This document shows positions 22,953 to 33,994 of a DNA stretch of 64,000 bases, piece after piece (position 1 is the first letter of the stretch; every line of letters begins with the position of its first letter). A model generated the notes under the pieces. It had not been told where the DNA came from. It ran no database searches and saw nothing but the letters and a program-made list of their open reading frames with translations. The translations under genes were made by a program, and so were the position numbers. Source of the stretch: Spinacia oleracea (lineage: Eukaryota; Streptophyta; Magnoliopsida; Caryophyllales; Amaranthaceae); NCBI RefSeq assembly GCF_020520425.1, contig NC_079490.1, positions 5,766,001 through 5,830,000 on the forward strand. Direction: 5' to 3'.

Positions 22953-23268
22953 GGACCAACTAGAGCTGATCAACGTTGGACCGGCCCGAAAATTACCGGC
23001 TTTTGGGCAGCCTTTTTTGGCCCGGTTTTCGAGCCCGGCCCGAACTTTTTACACAAATCGCGAGCTTTGGCAACGTAAAATAACACTTTTAGTTATAAAT
23101 TTGGCCCAGCCCGAAATGATCCAAAAAGCCCGCTATTTTGGCCCGAAATAGCGGGTTTTGGACACAAAAAATCGACCCGAAGTTTGGCCCGACCCGACCC
23201 GACATAATGGCCAGATTTTATGCCCTTGGCCCGGTCCGACCCGCCTTTTGATCAGGTCTAGGGCCAAC
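22953..23268. mobile_element. Non-autonomous hAT-type element, GCCCG family, copy 1
   Basis: The element spans 22,961-23,260 (300 bp), with TIRs TAGAGCTGATCAACGTTGGA and ...CCTTTTGATCAGGTCTA. The flanks are GGACCAAC (22,953-22,960) and GGGCCAAC (23,261-23,268), an 8-bp TSD with one change. The interior holds CCGGCCCGAAA, GCCCGCTATTTTGGCCCGAA and similar words. Relatives are at 44.4, 45.25 and 45.6 kb, with a decayed one at 54 kb. Confidence 0.8.
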
Positions 23269-23712
23269 CGATCGTGTACGTGCCAAATTTCTAAAACGAT
23301 GGTCAATTGTTCATGCACAACTATAATTTATTTGAGTGTACCAATGAGATATTGGTTTAATAGTTTACACCGAGATTTTGTGTACGATCGCTCCCATGTC
23401 CGAATCTTATTTTGTGTACGATTGTGTCGGACATGGGAGCGATCGTACATGGGAGCGATCATATATTCGCACCCACGGCTCATCTACGTAACCTTGTGTG
23501 TTGTAGGATTTACAACAGGCTCATACGTATTGGATTCAGACGGTGTCGGTCTGGCCTAGCCCATCCCAACTCCAATAAGCCTCTCAATTTCTTTTTTAAA
23601 GGTCAACCACCTGAGTTAGTAGGTTAGACTCTTTGAGAGTGGTGGTGGGGGGTGATAAGGGGAACCCTTAAAACGTCACTAGACCAACGCATTGCTTGGC
23701 TAATAAGCTTCT
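23269..23712. repeat. Repeat block shared with 15.9 kb, no gene
   Basis: GTGTACGTGCCAAATTTCT… and ACAGGCTCATACGTATTGG… resemble the block at 15,950-16,080. GGGAGCGATC words are repeated locally (23,389-23,462). No termini or coding region are defined. Confidence 0.45.
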
Positions 23713-23717
23713 GAGAC

Positions 23718-23960
23718 TGACAAAATTAGGGATTAAGATCAAGAAAATTTAAGTTGTTATTGTATTAATTATAATCAGCAATGTACAAGCTATATATAAG
23801 CATAAAAGGAAGGAGTCTAGATCCTTCTATAGGTTGTTGCATCATCTAACAAACAACAAAGAATTTGTTACAATAATGCCATGTTGGCAAGACTGACTCA
23901 GCAGTTAGTTACTGAAGTACAGCAAACAATCAGCATACATCATCAACTAATATTCTAACA
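23718..23960 (-). repeat. 3' LTR of the Copia element
   Basis: 243-bp LTR, beginning TG and ending CA in either reading. On the minus strand it is preceded by a G-rich polypurine tract at about 23,961-23,976. Confidence 0.95.
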
Positions 23961-26900
23961 GCCCCCCTCAAGATGGAAGGGGATGAGAATCATGCACACC
24001 CATCTTGGACAGAAGAAACTGAAATTGACTAGATGCCAATGACTTAGTAAACACATCAGCTAACTGTTCTTGTGTAGGCAAATAGGAGAGTTGTAGCAGC
24101 CCTTCTAATACTTTGTCACGAGTAAAGTGACAATCAATCTCAATGTGTTTCGTTCTTTCATGAAACACTGGGTTCTTGGCTATATGTAAAGTTGATTGGT
24201 TATCACAATTGAGAGTAATTGGCTTGAGATTAGAAAGTCCCAAGTCTGTGAGCAAATTGACTATCCAAGTTACTTCTGAAGCTGCAGCAGCCATGGCTCT
24301 ATACTCAGCTTCTGTTGAACTTTTGGAGATTGTGTTTTGTTTCTTTGACTTCCAGGATATAGGTGACCCTCCTAACAGCAATATATATCCTGTTACAGAT
24401 CTTCTAGAATCAGGGCAAGTTGCCCAGTCAGAATCTGAAAAAGCTTGTAGAGAAATGTTATCTGTAGCCTTTAGCAGTATGCCTTGACCCTCAGTGTGAG
24501 CAAGATACCTCAAAGTGTGATGCAAAGCTGTAACATGAGGTTGTCTTGGGTCTTGTAAGAATTGGCTAAGATACTGAACTGCATAAGACAGATCAGGTCT
24601 GGTATGTGTGAGAAAGTTAAGTTTTCCAACAATTGATCTGTATTGTTCTGTATCTGCATAAGAGTCACCATCAGATTTAGATAATTTAAGATTCAGAGGT
24701 AGGGGAGTGATAGTTCTTTTGGAGACATCAAAACCACATCCAGTAAGGAGCTCCTTAGTAAACTTCTTTTGAGTGAGAATTATCCCATCTGCAGTATATC
24801 CCACTTCAATTCCCAGAAAATAATTTAGATATCCCAAATCCTTTATGCTAAACTCTTTGTGAAGGTATGCTTTGAGCTCATCAAGTTTAGCAATGTTGGT
24901 CCCAGTCAAGATGATGTCATCCACATATACAGCAGCTATGTTGATATCTGTATCTGTCCTGTGAATGAACAAACTGTAATCATATTTTGATTGCACAAAA
25001 CCTTGAGATTCCAGTGCAGTTAGGAGCTTCTCATGCCACTGTCTAGATGCTTGTTTCAGCCCATAAATAGACTTGATTAGCCTGCACACTTTGTTGTTGG
25101 GGTTAGGTACCCCTTCTGGCATCTGCATATAAACTTCTTCTTTGAGATCACCATGCAGAAATGCATTGTTCACATCTAGTTGAAAAAGAGACCAATGTTT
25201 GCTTGCTGCTACTGCAATTAAACACCTGATTGTACTCATTTTAACTACAGGACTGAAAGTTTCCTCATAATCAATCCCATATTTTTGATTGAAACCCTTG
25301 GCTACTAATCTTGCTTTGCATCTTTCTAGAGCCCCACTGGATTTAAGCTTTACTTTAAAAACCCAATTGCACCCAATTGCCCTTTTTCCTTTAGGTAATT
25401 CCACCAATTCTCAGGTTAAATTCTGGTCTAGAGCTTCCAATTCTTTCTGCATTGCTTCAACCCAAATTTGATGTTTTGCTGCTTCCTGATAGGAGTGTGG
25501 TTCTGAAATGTCACACACTTGAGACAGAAAAGCTTGAAAGTCTTCAGGAAAGGTAACATAAGCTACCATGTTGCACCAGTGACTTGTAACACATTTGGAA
25601 GCAGAATGACATACATAATCTTCTAAATAATTGGGTGGTTTGTGAGTTCTAGAAGACTGTCTGATGATTGGATAAGGAAGACTTGCAGTATCTGAAGAAC
25701 TAGATGTAGTTGAATAGCTATGATCAGTAGTGTTTTCAGAAGAACTTAATGGATGTGTTTGATCAACTGAGGTGGTGTTATGAGAAGAATTTGGTGAGTT
25801 TGTGTGTTGAGAAGGTGTTTGAGTGGTAGTAGATGTTGGTGAGGAGTTTGGTGAGGATGTATGTGAGGGAAAAATTGATTCTGGTGTTGAGTAATCTGGT
25901 TCATCAAATGTGTTTGGAGAAGCAAAGGCTGGTAAGAAGATAGCATTAGTGTAGTTAGAAACTGGTGTATTGGTTTTGTGATAAAGGTGGAATGGGAAGT
26001 GTTTTTCATGAAATGTTATGTCTCTTGAAACAAAGAATCTGTTAGTGTCAATTTCTAAGACCTTATAGCCTTTCTGGGATGCAGAATATCCCATAAGAAC
26101 ACAAGGAGTAGCTCTGCTATCCAATTTAGTTCTCCCAACTTTTGTAGTAGAAACATAACAGAGACAACCAAATGTTCTAAGATGAGTAAGATCAGGTTGT
26201 TTTTCATACAATCTGTAAAAAGGTGAATCCAATCCAATGGATTTCAGTGGCATCCTGTTAATCAAATATGCTGCACACATCACACACTCACCCCAGAACC
26301 TAGCAGGAACCTTTGATTGAAAATACAATGCCCTTGCTGTCTCTAAAAGATGTTTATGTTTCCTTTCCACCACCCCATTCTGCTGGGGAGTGTGACTACA
26401 ACTAGTTTGATTCAATATACCTAGTGTCACACACAGCTTTTTGAAATCTCCTTCACATAATTCCTTTGCATTGTCTGATCTTACACATTTAACAGTCACA
26501 CCAAACTGAGTTTTCACCATATTCAAGAAATCAGTTAACACAGAAACACAGTCTTTCTTATTTCTCAACATGTGAATCCAAGTGAATCTACTGTAATCAT
26601 CTACAATAGTCAAAAACTGATTACAACCAGTAGGAGTTTTCACAGAATGTGGGCCCCAAACATCAATGTGTATTAGCTCAAATGGACAAGTTGTCTTAAT
26701 GCTACTATGTGGAAAGCTAAGCCTGGTTTGTTTTGCAATGGGACACACTTGACAAATTGTGTCTTGAATACAAGAATTGACTTCACAACTAGGGTTAATC
26801 AACTTAAGTTGACTAAAAGGGATATGACCTAGTCTTAGGTGCCATAGTTTGGCATTATTGACAGCAGTAGAACAGGCTGTGTTGCACTCATGTGGCTGTT

Positions 26901-28642
26901 TTGTAGATGTAGCTGCTATATTGTGTTCTCCAACATTGTACAGACCAGAACTCACATCACCAAGAGGAATCAATTTCCCTTTCTGACAGCAAATAAAGCA
27001 CTTGTCATGAGTAAAATGCAGCTCACAATTCAAATCTTTGCATATCTTGTGGACAGAGATTAGATTATATTTGAAATCAGGCACATGCAGCATATTGTGA
27101 AGTGTAATTCCTTCATTTAAGACTACTGAACCAACATGTTTCACAGGTATTTTACTGCCATCAGGTATGGTTATATATGTAGATTGATTATCAACCCTTT
27201 TATATGCAGAAAACTGACTCAAATCATGACAGAAATGATCTGAAGCACCACTGTCAAGCAACCATTTAGAATTAGTATGAGATATTAAACAGATATTACC
27301 TGCCATTAAGGCCAAGTTAGGTTGATGACTAGAGCCAGAACTTTGTTGTTGCTTGCTCAAAAGATTCATCAGCTGATTATACTGCTCCACTGAGATATTA
27401 GTATTTGCTTCAGTTTTTGGATTGTTGGATGTGTCAGCATCACCATCTCCAGCAGTTGACATTGTTGCTGTCTTGTTTTTGAAATGCTTAAAACCTGGTG
27501 GATAACCATTGATCTTGAAGCACCTCTCAATACTGTGTCCAGGAATTTGACAATGTGTACAGAAATACTGTGAGTTGCTCCTATTAGGATTATTAGCTTT
27601 CTGAAATTGTTGAGAACCAGTTGCTTGAGATTTGAAGTTCCTGTTGTTCCAATGATCACCACCAAATCTTCTTTTCTCAGCTGCAAATGCAACAGGCTCT
27701 GTAGGATAGACAGTTTTAGAGATCTCTTGATGCCTTTCTTCTTGAGCAAAGAGTTTGTATGCTTCAGACACCTTAGGTAGAACTGGAACCATTAGCACAT
27801 TTCCCCTAATTGTGGCAAACTGGTCTGTTAACTTCATCATAAACTACATCACCATTTTTTCTTGTTGTCTTTGAAAGAACTTTTTAGTAACATTGCAGGT
27901 ACAATTGTTACAAGTACAATAAGGCATAGGATGAGCCTCTTCAATTGCATCCCAGATTGACTTGATTTCAGTAAAAAACTCAGAAACTGATTTTTCTCCT
28001 TGATTTACCTCAGCTAGTTTCTGTTCTAAAGAGTAGACCTGTGCCATAGAAGCAAAGCCAAATCTCTCTTCAAGATCACACCAAACTTCTCTGGCAGACT
28101 TCAAAAACATTACACTCTTAGCAATTATCTCACTCAGATTCCCTAGGATCAGAGAACACACCAAATCATTGCATCTCTCCCATGCTCTATACTCAACAGT
28201 TCCAACAGCAGGTTTGCTAATACTTCCATCAACAAAACCTATTTTGTTTTTAGCTGACAATGCCAGCAGCATTGATCTCTTCCAACATGTGAAACCTTCA
28301 CCATCAAACTTGAAAGAAACAAGTTGCACAGAATTTGCATCAGAAGGATGGATGTAATACAAGCTAGTAGGATCCTGATTAGGAGGCAAATTTGCATTTC
28401 TCCTAGAATCTTCGAGGTGTTCATCATTAAACGCCATTATCAATCTTCAATCAGTAGAAATCAAACAAACTGAAGTTTAATCACACAAACTGTAGTTAAT
28501 TTCTTCAGAACAATTAGCAGATTTCGATCAGAAACAGTAAAATGCAAGGTTCAATTTGAACTTTTTAGAGAGAATTTTGTACGAGAATTTTGCGGAATTT
28601 CAGAGAAGATGAGTCAGGTTTCTTGAACCTGCTCTGATACCA

Positions 28643-28885
28643 TGACAGAATTAGGGATTAAGATCAAGAAAATTTAAGTTGTTATTGTATTAATTATAAT
28701 CAGCAATGTACAAGCTATATATAAGCATAAAAGGAAGGAGTCTAGATCCTTCTATAGGTTGTTGCATCAGCTAACAAACAACAAAGAGTTTGTTACAATA
28801 ATGCCATGTTGGCAAGACTGACTCAGCAGTTAGTTACTGAAGTACATCAAACAATCAGCATACATCATCAACTAATATTCTAACA
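28643..28885 (-). repeat. 5' LTR of the Copia element
   Basis: 243-bp LTR, 239 of 243 positions matching the other LTR. The primer-binding site (minus-strand TGGTATCAGAGC, 28,642-28,631) follows with no gap. Confidence 0.95.
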
Positions 28886-28890
28886 GAGAC

Positions 28891-31474
28891 CATGATTTTC
28901 GAAAGGTAATTTGGTTGGATACTGAATTGGTACAATGTTGGGATTACTTATGACTAGTTTAAGTTGCTTTGTCTTTGAGCAATAATCATCTCAAATATAT
29001 TTTTCAACTATTTCCGATCCATTCTTATCGTAAAGTAGCCTATAGTCCTTACACCTTTTTTTTAATCAAAGAATCAATTAGTAAAATATCTCTAAGCTTC
29101 CTTCTTAGGTTTTGGGTACTCTTGTACATTAGCTTTCAGGTTATGCTGTCATAGTTGCTCATAGTTCCTCATAGTTGATCAGCTACTTGTGATGCTCATT
29201 TGTTCTCTTGTTGATTTTATGCCAGCATAAATATTTTCATTTTTCATTAAGCTAGATTGTGAGTTCCCCCAACCTTCAGATTAGAATCTGGGTCGATTTT
29301 CTTTTCCGTTTTGAAATTAGGCAATGTTTTCCATTGATATACGACAATATTTACGGTCTATATGTATGTAGGAAAAAACATATCTGGTTTAATTAGAGTG
29401 CTTATTTACTATCCGGAGTGGACTAAGGACATGCAGGCTATGCTTTAGAGTACATGATTGATGATGAAACAACTTCTATGGATATGTTTAGGGTTGGACA
29501 TTAGGAATGAATTGGCTGAGAAAACAAGGTAAATTTTCTGCCAAATCTTGCAGTTTTAAATACTATTTATTAAGATGTATACTAAAAATCTAATTAGGGA
29601 AAATAACATATTTACAGGAACGAGCATCTACATGCTTAGCTTATGCCAACAGTTTTAGTTAATTCAAAACTCATGTTACTAACCATTGAGTTAAGAGCTT
29701 TTTGAAGAATATGAATTAGATGCATTTGTTGCAATCAAAATGCTTGTGTCCTAGCAAATACCCGCGACAGAATTTGTGCCTATTGCAATGTGCATCTCAG
29801 TTTTAGCTACTTACATTGTGTTATAATCTACCATATATTTATCCACATGAAGGAAGAGAAGATGCACTAAATGTTCGATATATTTTCTTTCTAAACCAAT
29901 ATGATAATAATGAGCATTTACTTTTGATAATTAGTTTTTTTGTAGGGTTTTGAAAAAACGAGCTTAGTTGGTAGTGAGGATAACTATAAGGAGATGAAGC
30001 ATATTGGTCGTTGGCGTCCTCTGGCTACTACTTCGTACAACTAGAAAGACAATTCTAAAGAGAACAATACACATACTGACACACCTGTGTTCCCACCGAA
30101 AGATAGAGAACATAATAATTCTCGTAAGTAAGACGCGAAGGGTATACACTAAAGATAAGGAAGAGGAGGAGGAGAAAGAAATTAATAGTTTTTCTCACTA
30201 TCCTTCTATTTTAAGGATAGGTTTAGTAGTGGTTATTTACTTGTAGGCCTTCAACATAATCACTTTGCTTCTTTGTGTAAAAATATAATACTTATTAAAC
30301 ATAAGTAGTGTGTACCTAGATATTAGATTAGCCTTTAAGTCAATTAGGGAGAGAAATTTATGGATGTGGTCAAACACTCATATTATCTCCATATTCATAC
30401 TTTTGAGGATTATGCAAGATAACATCACACTTTCACAAAAACATGTTTTCTATGTTAGCCTTCAGAAGAGTGGCTTCTGTTGCCTTCTCTGTTGATAATT
30501 TTTTTTTTTTTTTGGTCTACATGATTACAATTAGGTTATGCAGAGTTAGTTATGTACCAAATACCCATTATTTTTTAACTACCTTTGCTAATCTGCCAAA
30601 ATATTGCATATATCAAATACGAGGTTATCAAGTTCAGTTCCTTCTAACATTAGATGGTCTAACATCCATTGGTAGTTAGCATAGGAAAAAAAACTTCAGC
30701 TCCCCTTTGTCCATACACTAATTAGGCTCGTCATTAGCTTAGCGTATTGGTAATTAACTAGCGCACGGGCCAACAACTAATTGACTTAAAAATGACCTTT
30801 CAATAATGTACTTGATTTTTCAATACTTATCTTAAATGACCTTTCTACAAAATACTTCACTTGGGAGCTGGGCCCAATATTGACAAGAGCCCACATTCAG
30901 GCCCACAATTTATCAAACTCATATGCCAAGTCACAAATGTCCTATAAATAACCTTATATGGAGGTTTCAATACAATGTATGATCATTTTCCCTTTCTCAT
31001 TGCTTTAAAATAAAACCGAGGTGGTAATACGTTCTAACTTAAATCATGTGAAATAATTACGTAATAACCTCAAATTCACAGCAGTAACTATAATTCTCTA
31101 AACAATAAGAACAGTAAATAATACTAGATAGTTCTAATTATTTTGTATGTCAAAAAAAAAGTCTAATTATTAATTTATGTTTATGTTTCGTAGCAAAGAT
31201 CGTAAGAATAGTAAATAATACTATGTATTTCTAATTATTTATGTTTCTGTTTCGTAGTAGAGTTTGATCATCGCGACCCTATAATATAGTCAAGGTGACC
31301 TTAACACTAATCCAAGGAGTCAGGAGAATCTTTGATAAATTAGTGACTCATGTATTCTATATTCAGTTACTCGCTAGGCGACAATATTGTATTTTTCGTG
31401 TAAACGCGTCACAGCCCCAATTGATGGTGTAGCGTGCTATACAAGAAGATACTTCTAGCTCTTCGTACATTTTA
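28891..31474. other. Intergenic region, no gene seen
   Basis: No ORF here shows family similarity. Around 29,945-30,040 a short plus-strand stretch reads …GFEKTSLVGSEDNYKEMKHI…, which might be a decayed exon, but I cannot assign it. Bases 30,720-31,010 contain GGGCCAACAACTAATTGAC and CTATAAATAACC motifs, and might be a lone regulatory repeat. Neither is secure. Confidence 0.4.
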
Positions 31475-32338
31475 TACTTCCTCCGCCCCTAAATGTTTTC
31501 CCCATTTGCCATTTTACGCGGTTAATAAGGAAAAATGAACATTACAAGATCTAAAACTTTTGTGTGCCCCCGATCTACGGTTTTTTACTGTACATCCAAA
31601 TTAGCGCGTAAAAAGTGAAAAATAAACTCACTCAAGGTAAAAAGTGACCCAAACCAAAGATAAAAGTGAACCCGACCAAAGATAAAAGTGAACCCGACCA
31701 AAGATTTAAGTAACCTTATTCGAGGACTAAAGTTACATTACTCAAGGATAAATGTGACATTAACCAATGAAAAATGTGGCCCTAACAATAAACAATAAAG
31801 TAATTGTGATCAAGAGTGATATGCTTGTTATAAGTTATAACTATGACTAATACAACGCCAATAAACACCAATACACAAGTGTAATATAGGTAGTGTATAG
31901 GTCATGTGGGGCTTGAACCCTCACCATGTACAATATTGTACATTGATCTACATTTGAGCTAATAGCCTTGAAAATAAGGTAACTTCTAACTACAATAGAG
32001 AAAACTAATAACATCAGTAAGGGTAACTAAAATAATAAAATTGTCGTGGATAACCTTCCTCTTTTGGGCCGCCACACAATATATTAACGTAGATCAGCCG
32101 TTCTGAAAAGTTTGTGAAACAAAATAGTTGTAAGAATTTGAGCCAATAGAATTTATGGAATAAAAATGTCAACTCATTAATCTATCCAAACTTAAACCAA
32201 CCAATAAGATTGCAACGTCTTTTATTGATAAACCAATAGAATTACAAGGTTAATTAAAAATAAAAGAAAATAAATGGTAAGATCATTTTGAGACACTTTA
32301 AAAGGAAATGGGAAAAACTTTTAGATACGGAGGGAGTA
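31475..32338. mobile_element. Stowaway-like MITE enlarged by internal insertion
   Basis: TIRs CTTCCTCCGCCCCTAAATGT and ...CTTTTAGATACGGAGGGAG are flanked by TA (31,475-31,476 and 32,337-32,338). At 860 bp it is about three times the length of its neighbours. Near its centre (about 31,890-31,985, minus strand) lies a tRNA-like patch with TTAGCTCAAATGTAG and GGGTTCAAGCC. This looks like a SINE or tRNA-like insertion inside the MITE. Short direct repeats (AAAGTGAACCCGACCAAAGAT twice, about 31,663-31,705) also occur. Confidence 0.6.
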
Positions 32339-32715
32339 AAATTTATCCTCTCAAAAATACTATAATAAATATAATATTATCCTGCTTGTACTAAAAATTA
32401 GTAACCAATAAATTAATAACTAAAAAAATAACTTTCCCTAAAAAAACATTAGAGTTTTAATTAAAATTAATTTCCAACAACCTACTTTACGCAAAAACAA
32501 AAACAAAAAAAACCCAAAAAGATATAATTAGTGACTAAAATATACATACAAATGTACAATTGGTTCTCTTGGGGATGTGCTCCTTGTTTGGATAGAATTA
32601 GGAGCGTAAGAGTTATATTTATGTTATGTTTCTTTTTATTATTAGGTTCGAGTTACGGAGTATTAATTAATTAGTTTCCTATTATATGCCGATTAGGATT
32701 AGGAAAGTATAGTAC

Positions 32716-32723
32716 TATAAATA
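32716..32723 (+). promoter_or_regulatory. TATA box of the STP-like gene
   Basis: TATAAATA lies 73 bp upstream of the ATG at 32,796, at a plausible distance for a short plant 5' UTR. The promoter therefore seems to survive although the gene is cut off. Confidence 0.6.
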
Positions 32724-32795
32724 CATTGACACTTGTGCTTTAATTTACTCATCCATATTTTCTCTATCTGTCAAAACTTAGAGATAAAATAAACA

Positions 32796-33435
32796 ATGGC
32801 GGGTGGAATAATAGTTGATAGTGGAAAAGTAGGTAAAGACTATCCAGGAAAATTAACTGGTTATGTCTTTTTGAGTTGCCTTCTTGCAGCTGCCGGAGGT
32901 TTGATCTTCGGTTATGACATCGGGATTTCAGGTATATAATTTGATTTATTGAATTATTAGATTATGAAGGTTTAATGTAATTTGCATGGCTTGAATTGAT
33001 ATAATGTTAATTATTCGATTAATTAGTAAATTTCGGATGCCAAGTAAAAGTATTAATCGCAAGTGTGTTATTAGATACGTCAATGAACATAACATAATTG
33101 TCATATATGCAGGTGGAGTCACATCAATGCCTATGTTTTTGGAGAAATTTTTTCCTTCAGTTTATAGACAACAGATGGCAGATTCTGGAACGAATCAGTA
33201 TTGTAAATTCAATAGCGTCAAATTAACTATGTTCACATCCTCTTTATACTTGGCTGCATTAGTAGCTTCTATTGTGGCATCCACAGTCACTAGAAAGTGG
33301 GGCCGTAAGCGATCCATGTTTGCTGGAGGTCTCCTCTTCCTCGCCGGTGCCGTTGTTAATGCCGCTGCTCAAAACGTTGCCATGCTTATAATCGGTCGTA
33401 TACTTCTTGGTTTTGGCATTGGCTTCGCTAATCAG
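32796..33435 (+). pseudogene. Sugar transport protein (STP-type H+/hexose symporter), 5' part only
   Basis: Two exons of a plasma-membrane proton/monosaccharide symporter of the major facilitator superfamily are present: 32,796-32,931 and 33,113-33,435, with GT/AG borders. They give 152 residues. [20 protein letters not shown] is followed by [20 protein letters not shown] (STP signature), [17 protein letters not shown], then [10 protein letters not shown] and [16 protein letters not shown]. Full-length STPs are about 500-520 aa with 12 membrane segments; only the first three or so are here. The next exon (SVPLYLSE… in this family) is absent. The hAT palindrome begins 135 bp after the exon 2 donor, and no STP sequence resumes beyond it. 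The surviving exons show no internal defect, so the loss may be recent. Confidence 0.85.
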
Positions 33436-33994
33436 GTACGTACTCTCGAACGACTCCGTAACCAATATTTTTACTGTTCAGTAATTGGAATTGCAATATG
33501 TTTTACCTGAGAGATTACTTTTAGTGGCAGAACATACGGAGTAACTCTTGTTTTAAGCACAATTGCATTTAGGGCTGTGCACCGGACCAAATCCGGCCCG
33601 GTCCGGACCGGATCCGGAATGGACCGGATCCGGAATTGAGTTTTTCCCTTGTCCGGTGACCGGTCCTAAATGTAATCGGACATGACCGGTCCTGTCCTGA
33701 AAATACCGGACCGGACCGGATTTGGACCTGTTTGTCCGGTTTAAGATATGCATTCCAAAACTGCTGTTTTGTAAGCATAAACCTGCATTTTTTTTGCCTA
33801 AAATCACTACTGACCCTGCGGTAGTACGGAGTATTATGATTTATGAGTACTAATTATACTATTACATCAATCAAGAACACAATGGTTCCAAAAACAATAT
33901 TACATCTTAAAATCCCAAATAAAATGACAAGTGCAAACAAAAGTAATAGGTTACATATTTCTCAACTTGACATTCTTTCTTGCTCCGCTTTGCA

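Larger units (their letters stand above)
23713..28890 (-). mobile_element. Ty1/Copia LTR retrotransposon (fossil)
   Basis: The element runs 23,718-28,885 on the minus strand and is flanked by a 5-bp target duplication GAGAC (23,713-23,717 and 28,886-28,890). Parts in minus-strand order are: 5' LTR; a primer-binding site complementary to initiator tRNA-Met directly next to it; gag with a zinc knuckle (about 27.4-28.4 kb); aspartic protease (DSGASDHF, about 27.2 kb); integrase (about 26.1-26.8 kb); reverse transcriptase (about 24.6-25.4 kb, with VDVNNAFLHGDL and YVDDIILTG); RNase H (about 24.0-24.5 kb); a purine tract; and the 3' LTR. The order protease-integrase-RT-RNase H marks it as Copia. 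It looks close to whole but its coding run has about two breaks. The two 243-bp LTRs differ at 4 positions (about 1.6%), suggesting insertion roughly 0.6-1.2 million years ago at common plant rates. Confidence 0.95.

Noticed and set aside
24176-24487. Plus-strand ORFs inside the Copia region
   Set aside because: Antisense shadows of the retroelement's own coding region.
33553-33807. 84-residue ORF at the left hAT end (and its 41,558 mirror)
   Set aside because: Lies in subterminal repeat sequence downstream of the transposase stop; no domain.
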